A stretch of DNA of 6,124 bases from Chloroflexota bacterium. Its GTDB lineage: Bacteria > Chloroflexota > Chloroflexia > Thermomicrobiales > UBA6265. Position 1 is the stretch's first letter. Each line of letters opens with the position of its first letter. This document shows, in pieces, positions 1-5,707 of the stretch. A program made the position numbers and the translations under genes. Location of the stretch: contig JAHWJF010000228.1 of the NCBI GenBank assembly GCA_019348515.1, positions 1 through 6,124 on the forward strand, in the 5' to 3' direction. Under the pieces are notes generated by a model that did no database searches, was not told where the DNA came from, and was given only the letters and a program-made list of their open reading frames with translations.

Positions 1-957
1 GAGACGGACCTGGTTGGCGATGCCGCGCCGCTCGATCGAATCGGCGATGTCCGCCAGGGGTCCCACAGGCACACCATTTTCGTCGAGGTCGCCGCCCACG
101 ATCAGGAATGTCGGCGACGGGGCAGTCGATGCCCGCGAGAGGAGGATCTCTGCCGCGTCGACCAGGGTGTCGATCCCCTTGATGGGGTCGATACGGCCGA
201 CGAAGAGGACCACGCGCTCGTCCGGCGCTAGACCGATCTCGGCACGAGATGCGGCTTGCGACCGCGGCTGAAACACCTCGAGGTCGACACCGGGAGGGAT
301 GGTGCAGACTTTTTCCGTCGGTACGCCCATTCGCCAGATGAGATCGGCGCGCTCGTCCGGGTTGGCCCCGACAATGCCGTCGGCCAACGTGAGCAGACGC
401 TTTTCGGTGCGAAGGCGCAGATCGCTCTCCCGATCGGCGTGCGCCGCGACGGCATTCTTCATGTGGGCCGTGGTGTGGAACATCTGGACGAAGGGAGTTT
501 CCCAGTAGCGCCGCGCGAGCTCGGCTGCCCAGCCCGACAGCCAATAGTGGGCGTGGACGACGTCATAGCGGACGCCCTGGCGAACGGAATAGAGCGCCAT
601 CTGCTCGGCGAATTCGGGGAGGAGAGGGAAGAGATCGTTCTTGCCGATTGGTTCTGGCGGACCGGCGGTGATGGCGATCACCTTGACGCCGGGACAGATC
701 TCTCGGACTTCAGGAGTTTCGGGGTCAGTGCGACGGGTGAAAACATCGACCGGCAGCCCCTGTTTGGCGAGATGGCAGGAAAGCTCCCGGATGTAGACGT
801 TCATGCCCCCCGCATCTGTGCCACCCAGTGTGGCCAGCGGGGAGGTATGCACGGAGATCTGCGCGGCGCGGCGGAGCGGCATATCGGTTTCGTAGCCGAA
901 GACCGATGGCCCTCCATAGGGGGCGATTGACAACCTCGAGCCCTTTCTGCATACCAT
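1..957 (-). CDS. GT4-family glycosyltransferase, MshA/sucrose-synthase-like (3' end beyond left edge)
   Basis: The minus-strand frame is open from 957 to the window edge, giving 319 residues without a stop. It reads as a retaining GT-B glycosyltransferase that moves a sugar from a nucleotide donor. The N-terminal acceptor domain shows HTSP (37-40), GGTDAGGMNVYI (45-56), HAHYWLSG (135-142) and FHTTAHMKN (160-168). The inter-domain PPGVDLEVF lies at 221-229, and the C-terminal donor domain opens with VGRIDPIKG, where R255 and K260 match the Arg/Lys pair that binds the donor diphosphate in MshA. The donor-side EX7E motif lies beyond the edge. The order of motifs resembles MshA (GlcNAc-inositol-phosphate synthase of mycothiol synthesis) but also sucrose-type GT4 enzymes, so the substrate is not assigned. 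The start is uncertain: ATG at 957 has no Shine-Dalgarno, whereas TTG at 933 has AGAAAGGG about 7 nt upstream; ATG at 882 also precedes the conserved region. It lies 193 bp downstream of hpf on the same strand. Confidence 0.9.
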   Translation of the reverse strand, partial: MVCRKGSRLSIAPYGGPSVFGYETDMPLRRAAQISVHTSPLATLGGTDAGGMNVYIRELSCHLAKQGLPVDVFTRRTDPETPEVREICPGVKVIAITAGPPEPIGKNDLFPLLPEFAEQMALYSVRQGVRYDVVHAHYWLSGWAAELARRYWETPFVQMFHTTAHMKNAVAAHADRESDLRLRTEKRLLTLADGIVGANPDERADLIWRMGVPTEKVCTIPPGVDLEVFQPRSQAASRAEIGLAPDERVVLFVGRIDPIKGIDTLVDAAEILLSRASTAPSPTFLIVGGDLDENGVPVGPLADIADSIERRGIANQVRL

Positions 958-1150
958 GGAGCGGCGACGCGCCCACGGTTCCGGATGCACCCGCGTATCT
1001 GGCGAATGGCCACGTCGAACCTACACGCCAGAGCAGCGAGCATACCAGTAACCACGCTACGTTGGATGGCCGTTGCTGGTTCCAGACGACACCGCGACAA
1101 ATCGTATGTGTCCCGTACTCCGGATGCGTGAGCCGTGCGGTCCCAGGAGT

Positions 1151-1729
1151 CTAGCCGCCTTTGGGGATCAACAGGCCATACGTGCCGTCACGCCGCCGGT
1201 AGACCACGCTGGGGATGTCTTCGTCCACGTAATGGAAGAGGAAGAAGTCGTGTCCCAGCAACTCCATCTGCTCGATGGCTTCTTCGACGTCCATTGGCTT
1301 CAACCCGAAGCGTTTGGTGCGCACGAGATCACCAACGTCCTCGTCTTCATCCAGATCCGAGGCGTCGACGCTGGAGGCCGTCTCGGGAACGAGGGTGCCG
1401 GCGCGTATCGTAGCCTGGCCGGGGGAGTGACGGCGGGTGCGCTTGTCATGGACGCGGCGGATCTGGCGTTCCAGTTTATCGAAGGCCTGGTCGATCGCCA
1501 CCATCTGGTCAGCCGCTCGCTCTTCCGCGCGGAGTACGTCGCGGCCTGAGCGAATGGTGATCTGGGCGGCTGTCGTATCTGGGCCAACGCGGTTATGCAG
1601 CGCGCGCAGCTCGAGTTTAGCGTCGACGACGCGATCGACCATGCGGTCGAGGCGCACCGCGCGCCGGTCGATGAACTCGCGCAGACCGTCGTCAATCGTA
1701 ACGCCGTTGCCCCGGACTTGAAACTCCAT
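1151..1729 (-). CDS. hpf: Ribosome hibernation promoting factor, long form (HPF/RaiA family)
   Basis: This 192-residue protein binds the 30S subunit in the decoding centre region and, in long-form HPFs, dimerises through its C-terminal domain to join two 70S ribosomes into inactive 100S particles in starvation. The N-terminal S30AE domain covers about residues 1-100 and begins MEFQVRGNGVTIDDGLREFI. An acidic linker (DASDLDEDEDVGD, 122-134) follows. The C-terminal dimerisation domain runs from about 137 to 189 and carries RTKRFGLKPMDVEEAI and QMELLGHDFFLF, both hallmarks of the long form. The length is typical. The start at 1729 is firm because AGGAAGGAG ends 7 nt upstream. No good promoter is visible in the 111-nt leader after the tRNA-Arg gene, so transcription probably comes from the tRNA promoter. 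The leader contains a small hairpin. The stop is TAG. Confidence 0.96.
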   Translation of the reverse strand: MEFQVRGNGVTIDDGLREFIDRRAVRLDRMVDRVVDAKLELRALHNRVGPDTTAAQITIRSGRDVLRAEERAADQMVAIDQAFDKLERQIRRVHDKRTRRHSPGQATIRAGTLVPETASSVDASDLDEDEDVGDLVRTKRFGLKPMDVEEAIEQMELLGHDFFLFHYVDEDIPSVVYRRRDGTYGLLIPKGG

Positions 1730-1736
1730 CGACGCG

Positions 1737-1745
1737 CTCCTTCCT
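1737..1745 (-). promoter_or_regulatory. Shine-Dalgarno of hpf
   Basis: AGGAAGGAG on the minus strand is a near-ideal ribosome binding site, with 7 nt between it and the ATG at 1729. It fixes the hpf start and is the strongest such site in the window. Confidence 0.85.
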
Positions 1746-1760
1746 GAGCTTGCGGTTGCG

Positions 1761-1773
1761 ACCCTGGCAGGGT
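1761..1773 (-). repeat. Small hairpin in the hpf leader
   Basis: The minus strand reads ACCCT-GCC-AGGGT, a 5-bp stem with a 3-nt loop, 31 nt upstream of the hpf start codon and 16 nt upstream of its Shine-Dalgarno. No T-run follows, so it is not an intrinsic terminator. It could help stabilise the 3' part of a tRNA-Arg/hpf transcript after tRNA processing, but this is inference and a stem this short may be chance. Confidence 0.3.
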
Positions 1774-1840
1774 GGGTTCAACTCAGCGGCGGCAATGGAG
1801 GAATCGCGAAAGGTGTGGGCCGCATGTGCCGGGTCTGGAT

Positions 1841-1916
1841 TGGTGCCCGCGGAGGGACTCGAACCCCCGACGCCCACCTTAGGACGGTGGCGCTCTATCC
1901 GCTGAGCTAAACGGGC
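1841..1916 (-). tRNA. tRNA-Arg (anticodon CCU), CCA encoded
   Basis: The minus strand folds into a full cloverleaf of 76 nt including CCA. The acceptor is GCCCGTT with CGCGGGC, the D stem GCTC/GAGC with loop AGCGGATA, the anticodon stem CCACC/GGTGG with loop GTCCTAA, the variable region GCGTC, and the T stem GGGGG/CCCTC around TTCGAGT. The anticodon is CCU, which reads the Arg codon AGG. The discriminator is A and the 3' CCA is encoded in the DNA at 1843-1841. Two oddities are visible: the acceptor ends with a U6-G67 wobble and a U7-C66 mismatch, and loop position 32 is G rather than a pyrimidine. An extended -10 promoter lies upstream. No terminator follows before hpf, so a tRNA-mRNA co-transcript is likely. 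Confidence 0.97.
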
Positions 1917-1944
1917 GTGCTTGCCGAAATCGACTCTGGTAATC

Positions 1945-1953
1945 ATCCTAGCA
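1945..1953 (-). promoter_or_regulatory. Extended -10 promoter for tRNA-Arg (and probably hpf)
   Basis: The minus strand carries TGC-TAGGAT, an extended -10 element of the housekeeping sigma type, ending 28 nt before the tRNA-Arg 5' end. The matching -35 position at 1968-1973 (17-nt spacer) reads ATGTCG, a weak match, which is acceptable for an extended -10 promoter. Transcription should begin near 1938. Confidence 0.55.
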
Positions 1954-2020
1954 CACACCATGCCGAACGACATCGGGCGCCCAGGGGACAGATGGAGCAG
2001 GTTGCGTTCCTGGGGTACAG

Positions 2021-2058
2021 ACCTGTCCGATCAGGTTGTAGTCAGCTACGACGACCTG
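2021..2058. repeat. Alternating ACCTG/CAGGT inverted repeats
   Basis: ACCTG at 2021-2025, CAGGT at 2032-2036 and ACCTG at 2054-2058 can pair in two mutually exclusive ways: a 5-bp stem with loop TCCGAT, or a 5-bp stem enclosing a second 4-bp stem GTAG/CTAC (2038-2041 with 2046-2049). CAGGTTG is also present as a direct repeat at 1998 and 2032. The site lies in the 253-bp space between the divergent tRNA genes, upstream of both promoters. It could be operator half-sites or chance; no gene is visible here. Confidence 0.3.
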
Positions 2059-2081
2059 GGCCCCGCCCGCATGTGGTCTGG

Positions 2082-2130
2082 TCTTGTGGCACAATCGCCT
2101 CTCTTCGCGGCCGCCGCGGCCGCCACAAGA
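2082..2130. repeat. 9-bp perfect inverted repeat enclosing paired GCGGCCGC palindromes
   Basis: TCTTGTGGC (2082-2090) and GCCACAAGA (2122-2130) are perfect reverse complements 31 nt apart. The interval holds two GCGGCCGC palindromes (2107-2114 and 2116-2123) one base apart, which give a competing hairpin GCGGCC-GCCGC-GGCCGC. The right arm ends directly before the -35 hexamer of the tRNA-Pro promoter. No T-run follows, so it does not look like a terminator. A regulator site next to the promoter or a cruciform-prone sequence are possible readings. Confidence 0.4.
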
Positions 2131-2131
2131 A

Positions 2132-2160
2132 TTGCCGGTAGCCCCACCCTGTGGTATCTT
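2132..2160 (+). promoter_or_regulatory. Promoter of tRNA-Pro
   Basis: TTGCCG (2132-2137) and TATCTT (2155-2160) are separated by 17 nt, and TGG directly precedes the -10, giving an extended -10 as well. Each hexamer matches the sigma-70-type consensus at 4 of 6 positions. Transcription would start near 2167, leaving only a 2-3 nt leader before the tRNA. Confidence 0.65.
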
Positions 2161-2169
2161 CGATCGTTA

Positions 2170-2246
<77 letters not shown>

Positions 2247-2250
2247 TGAT

Positions 2251-2283
2251 CGGGAGTGGCCTCGTGCCGCTCCCGTTTTGTTT
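2251..2283 (+). terminator. Intrinsic terminator of tRNA-Pro
   Basis: CGGGAGTGGC (2251-2260) pairs with GCCGCTCCCG (2266-2275) through 10 bp including one G-U pair, with a 5-nt loop CTCGT. TTTTGTTT follows directly. This is a classical Rho-independent terminator placed 7 nt after the tRNA-Pro 3' end. It overlaps the GTG at 2256 that would give selA its longest reading, which argues strongly against that start. It also separates selA from the nearest visible promoter, so selA needs read-through or an unseen promoter. Confidence 0.88.
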
Positions 2284-2303
2284 CGTCTCCGGATGCCTCT
2301 GCA

Positions 2304-3743
2304 ATGGCGACAGACGATCTCTCCTCACAACCGGGTTCCGTTGCCGGCTCTCATGATGCCGAGAGCAATGGCCGAGCCGCCGAGCTCCTGCGCGAGATTC
2401 CGGCGGTTTCCGCGATCATGGCTGAAGCCAAGCGGCTAGGGAGTGGTCTGACAGACGAGGCGCTCGCTCGCGTTGCCCGCGGAGAGCTTGACGACGTGCG
2501 TCAGGTGATGCTGCAGGGTGGACGGCTCGATCGTGGGGAGATCGAGCGCCGCGTCAGGGACGCAATCAGCGCGTTGGAGCGGCCGCGGCTGGCCCCGGTC
2601 CTGAACGCCACCGGGGTCGTCATCCATACCAATCTCGGCCGCGCGCCCGTGAGCTCGGAAACCGCCGAGGCCATGCGGGCGACGGCCGCGCATCCCGTCG
2701 CTCTGGAGATCGAACCGGAGAGCAACGAGCGTGGCGGCCGTATGCGCGAGATCGCCGGGCTCTTGCGGGCGCTAACTGGCGCCGAGTCCGCGCTGGTAGT
2801 GAACAACTGCGCGTCGGCGGTATTGCTGACGCTGGCGGCGGTAGCGACCGGCAAAGAGGTGGTGGTGTCACGGGGGGAAGCCGTCGAGATTGGCGGCGGG
2901 TTCCGCGTGCCGGATGTGCTCCGGCAGTCGGGAGCGCGCCTTGTCGAGGTCGGGACGACGAACCGGACCTACGCCCGGGACTACCTCGCGGTCACGACCG
3001 GGGAGACCGCGGCCTACCTGAAGGTGCATCCAAGCAACTTCCGGGCGTTCGGGTTCGTCCATTCCGCATCGACCGCGGAGCTGGCCGTGTTGGGACGCGA
3101 ACACGGGCTGCCGCTTCTCGAGGATCTCGGCAGTGGTGCCCTGCTGGACACGACCCGCTTCGGGTTGGCGCCGGAGCCAACCCTTACCGGGGCGATCGAG
3201 GCGGGGGCGGATCTGGTCATGGCCAGCGGCGATAAGCTGCTCGGCGGTCCACAGGCGGGGATCATCATCGGCCGCGCGCGTTGGGTCGAGCGAGTGGCGC
3301 GCCATCCGCTGGCGCGCGCGGTGCGGGCCGACAAGACAGCGCTCGCGGGTATCGCGGCGACGCTCCGACACTACGCGCGGGGTGAGGCAGAATCTCGGGT
3401 ACCGGTCTGGCGAATGATCGGGGCGCCCGAGGGCGCCATCAGGGAGCGCGCGACCTGCCTGGCTGCCGATCTTGCTCAGGCCGGTCTCGTTGCCGATGTG
3501 GAAGCAGTCGAGGCGACGGTCGGTGGGGGATCACTCCCTGGTGAAACGCTCCCGAGCTGGGCCGTGGTCCTGCGCTCGGTCGACGGAGAGAGCATCGACA
3601 CGCTCGCCCGCCGACTCCGCCTCGGAGACCCCGGGATCTTCGGCCATATCGACCAGGGCCGGCTTCTGCTCGATCTGCGCACGGTCCTCCCCGAAGAGGA
3701 CGAGACTATGGCACGGTCGCTGCGGCGCTCGCTGAGTCCGTAA
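2304..3743 (+). CDS. selA: L-seryl-tRNA(Sec) selenium transferase (selenocysteine synthase)
   Basis: SelA is a cytoplasmic, PLP-dependent, decameric enzyme in bacteria that converts Ser-tRNA(Sec) to Sec-tRNA(Sec) using selenophosphate. From ATG 2304 the protein has 479 residues, close to the 463 of E. coli SelA. The N-terminal tRNA-binding region includes LLREIPAVSAIM near residues 28-39. The catalytic domain shows VLNATGVVIHTNLGRAP (99-115), VVNNCASAVLLTL (165-177), VVVSRGEAVEIGGGFRVPD (186-204), EVGTTNRT (215-222) and EDLGSGALLD (273-282). SGDKLLGGPQAG contains the PLP lysine, K311, and HPLARAVRADK (334-344) carries the conserved Arg pair. The start is inferred: a GTG at 2256 would add 16 residues but lies inside the tRNA-Pro terminator. 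No good Shine-Dalgarno precedes 2304; only CCGGA is present. selB, selC and selD are not in the window. The stop TAA faces the dnaG stop across 11 bp. Confidence 0.95.
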   Translation: MATDDLSSQPGSVAGSHDAESNGRAAELLREIPAVSAIMAEAKRLGSGLTDEALARVARGELDDVRQVMLQGGRLDRGEIERRVRDAISALERPRLAPVLNATGVVIHTNLGRAPVSSETAEAMRATAAHPVALEIEPESNERGGRMREIAGLLRALTGAESALVVNNCASAVLLTLAAVATGKEVVVSRGEAVEIGGGFRVPDVLRQSGARLVEVGTTNRTYARDYLAVTTGETAAYLKVHPSNFRAFGFVHSASTAELAVLGREHGLPLLEDLGSGALLDTTRFGLAPEPTLTGAIEAGADLVMASGDKLLGGPQAGIIIGRARWVERVARHPLARAVRADKTALAGIAATLRHYARGEAESRVPVWRMIGAPEGAIRERATCLAADLAQAGLVADVEAVEATVGGGSLPGETLPSWAVVLRSVDGESIDTLARRLRLGDPGIFGHIDQGRLLLDLRTVLPEEDETMARSLRRSLSP

Positions 3744-3754
3744 GAGTCCGGACC
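3744..3754. other. 11-bp convergent intergenic gap with GTCCGGAC palindrome
   Basis: Only 11 bp separate the TAA of selA (3741-3743) from the TAA of dnaG (3755-3757, minus strand). The gap contains the 8-bp palindrome GTCCGGAC at 3746-3753. GTCCG (3736-3740) and CGGAC (3749-3753) could form a 5-bp stem with an 8-nt loop, but no T-run follows on either strand, so no intrinsic terminator is visible for either gene. Confidence 0.6.
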
Positions 3755-5671
3755 TTACCTCCCCGACGCTGCCTGCGGCCGTTCTCCATCGCGGGTATCT
3801 CGAAAGTAGGGACTCCGGGGTGGGTAGAACTGCCGATGTCGCTCGTACAGCGCTGAGAGCTGTTGGCGGAGATCGCTCAGTGCCTCCAGATCGTCTGAAT
3901 CTTCAGCCGCGGCGATGCTACTTTGAAGCTGGCTCATGAGATAGTCGAAGCGCTCCTTCTCGAGGCGGATCAGCGCCCGCCGGGCATCGCGTTCGATCTG
4001 TCCCGGGTATTGCGGCGGGGTTTGCTCGAGTCTCTCGAGAAGGGCTTCCGCGTGGTCGGCGACCGCGTCGTCGAGACCGGCAACGATCATCTCCGGCGAC
4101 ATCTCAAAGGGAATCGACGGATCTTGTAGGACACGTAGGAGCTCCCGATTGCGTGCGTCCGAGAGGTCCTCCATTGGGACAAGAGGCAGGATGTTCTGGC
4201 AGATGGCCCGATGGCGCAACAGTAGGGCGAGAAGGTGATTTTCGTTCGAGGCGCGCGTCGTCGGGGCCAGTGGGGGAGCAAGGCGGGAGGAGCGCGGTGC
4301 GGCGGTGCGCACCGCGCTCCGCCGTAGCTCCAGGAGCACACTGCTTTCCGGAAGCTGCAGTTTGCGGGCGATGATCCCGGCATAGTGCGCCTGCACGACC
4401 TGATCGCCGGCAGCTTCGAGCAGCGGCACGAGCCGACGCACGGCCGCCGACTTGGCGGGGGCGTCGGTGAGATCGATCTCCGACAGTGCGGCATCGATAT
4501 AGAAGTCAAGAAACGGCTGCGCGCTGGCGACGACGGCGGGCCAGGATTCGGGAGCCCGCCGAATGAGCTCGTCGGGGTCTTTGCCCTCCGGGAGGCGGAC
4601 GATGGAGATTTGGCTCTTGAAGCGCCGCTGCCAGACGATCATCGTCTCGGCGCGCGGCCGGCTCGCGTCTCGTTCGGCGCCAATCGGCGCGAGTTCTTGA
4701 TCGAGTGCCCCGGGGAGCATCTCCAATGAACGGACGGTTGCGCCCTGTCCGGCCGCGTCGGCGTCGAGGGCGAGAACGATGTTGCGGCTCAGCCGCTTCA
4801 CCAGTCCGATCTGCTGCTCGGTGACCGCGGTGCCCATAGCGGCGACCACGTTCGCGTGACCAAATTGATGGGCGGCGATGGCGTCCATGTACCCTTCGAC
4901 GATGACAACCTGATCGGCCCGGCGAGTGGCTTCCTGGGCGAGGTCCAGCCCGAAGAGCAGCGCGCTCTTGTCAAAGATCACTGATTGTGGCGAGTTGAGA
5001 TATTTTGGCATCGCATCGCCAAGAGCACGTCCGCCAAAGCCGACGACACGGCCCTCCCGCGTGCGGATGGGGAAGAGGAGACGATTGCGGAAGCGGTCGC
5101 GGTAACCACCGCCCTCGCGCTCGGTGATGAGCCCGGCTTCCGCCGCCATGGCCGGATCGACGTCGCGCTGGCTAAGGTACCGGCCGAGCGCATCTCCATC
5201 AGGAGCGAACCCCAGCCCGAATCGCTCCGCGATCTCGATAGAAACTCCGCGTTGCTCCAGCACCTGGCGGCCGGCGGCTCCGGGCGCCGTAGTGCGCAGC
5301 ACATTGGCATAGAACGCCGCGGCCATCTCGTTCAGCTCGATCAGCCGGTTGCGATGGGCATCGACCTCCGGCGGCAGGCTCGGGGCATGAGCGAGCTCGA
5401 TGCCGGCGCGTTTGGCGAGCTCCTGGAGCGCGTCGCGAAATTCGACGTGCTCGACTCCCATGTAGAACGTGAACGCGTCGCCACCGCGGCCACAGCCAAA
5501 GCAATGAAAATTGCCCGACTCCGGGAAGACGATGAACGAGGGTGTCTTTTCCTGATGGAATGGACAGAGGCCTTTGAACGATCGTCCTGTTTTCTTGAGC
5601 TGAACGTAGTTGGAGACGAGATCGACGATATCCGTTTGATCCCGCACCGCCGCGACGGCATCCCGCGCCAT
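3755..5671 (-). CDS. dnaG: DNA primase
   Basis: DnaG makes the short RNA primers for Okazaki fragments and leading-strand starts, working with the replicative helicase. The 638-residue protein starts with a CHC2 zinc domain whose ligands C36, H39, C57 and C60 fit the canonical C-x2-H-x17-C-x2-C spacing. The polymerase domain has RFRNRLLFPI (193-202), FGGR (212-215) and PKYLNSP (222-228). The TOPRIM centre has EGYMD with E259 and the Asp pair D303/D305, followed by LPEGKDPDELI (360-370). A linker rich in Arg, Ala and Pro (about 450-475) leads to a C-terminal helicase-binding-type region (about 476-610) and a YPPRSPYF tail. The stretch between the Asp pair and the LPEG motif is longer than in E. 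coli DnaG. The start at 5671 gives the usual N-terminus; its Shine-Dalgarno is poor, a run of six G ending 9 nt upstream. It follows dgt by 36 nt, a likely operon. Confidence 0.97.
   Translation of the reverse strand: MARDAVAAVRDQTDIVDLVSNYVQLKKTGRSFKGLCPFHQEKTPSFIVFPESGNFHCFGCGRGGDAFTFYMGVEHVEFRDALQELAKRAGIELAHAPSLPPEVDAHRNRLIELNEMAAAFYANVLRTTAPGAAGRQVLEQRGVSIEIAERFGLGFAPDGDALGRYLSQRDVDPAMAAEAGLITEREGGGYRDRFRNRLLFPIRTREGRVVGFGGRALGDAMPKYLNSPQSVIFDKSALLFGLDLAQEATRRADQVVIVEGYMDAIAAHQFGHANVVAAMGTAVTEQQIGLVKRLSRNIVLALDADAAGQGATVRSLEMLPGALDQELAPIGAERDASRPRAETMIVWQRRFKSQISIVRLPEGKDPDELIRRAPESWPAVVASAQPFLDFYIDAALSEIDLTDAPAKSAAVRRLVPLLEAAGDQVVQAHYAGIIARKLQLPESSVLLELRRSAVRTAAPRSSRLAPPLAPTTRASNENHLLALLLRHRAICQNILPLVPMEDLSDARNRELLRVLQDPSIPFEMSPEMIVAGLDDAVADHAEALLERLEQTPPQYPGQIERDARRALIRLEKERFDYLMSQLQSSIAAAEDSDDLEALSDLRQQLSALYERHRQFYPPRSPYFRDTRDGERPQAASGR
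4289..4320. repeat. 13-bp perfect inverted repeat within dnaG
   Basis: GGAGCGCGGTGCG (4289-4301) and CGCACCGCGCTCC (4308-4320) are perfect reverse complements with a 6-nt loop. The left arm also carries a tandem 8-mer, GCGGTGCG at 4294-4301 and 4302-4309, so the right arm can pair with either copy, and GGTGCGCACC (4304-4313) is itself palindromic. It encodes RSAVRTAAPRS (451-461) in the flexible linker of DnaG between the polymerase and helicase-binding domains. A stable hairpin in dnaG mRNA is expected. Confidence 0.75.
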
Positions 5672-5707
5672 GTTGTGCTGCCCCCCGAGGAGATTCCGAC
5701 TCCCCGC

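Noticed and set aside
256..930. Long plus-strand open frame of 224 codons opposite the glycosyltransferase
   Set aside because: The minus strand here encodes a protein with clear GT4 motifs throughout. The plus-strand frame has no recognisable domain and is the usual antisense by-product of GC-rich codon use.
958..1150. Possible small RNA or promoter in the 193-bp gap between hpf and the glycosyltransferase
   Set aside because: Only a weak extended -10-like TGGTATGCT on the minus strand is visible, without a credible -35; no stable hairpin with a T-run and no RNA gene could be supported.
1073..1549. Plus-strand open frame of 158 codons opposite hpf
   Set aside because: hpf on the minus strand has a strong Shine-Dalgarno and both HPF domains; the plus-strand frame is a shadow.
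2256..2303. GTG at 2256 as the selA start
   Set aside because: It falls within the stem of the tRNA-Pro terminator, and the 16 extra residues are not part of the SelA family N-terminus.
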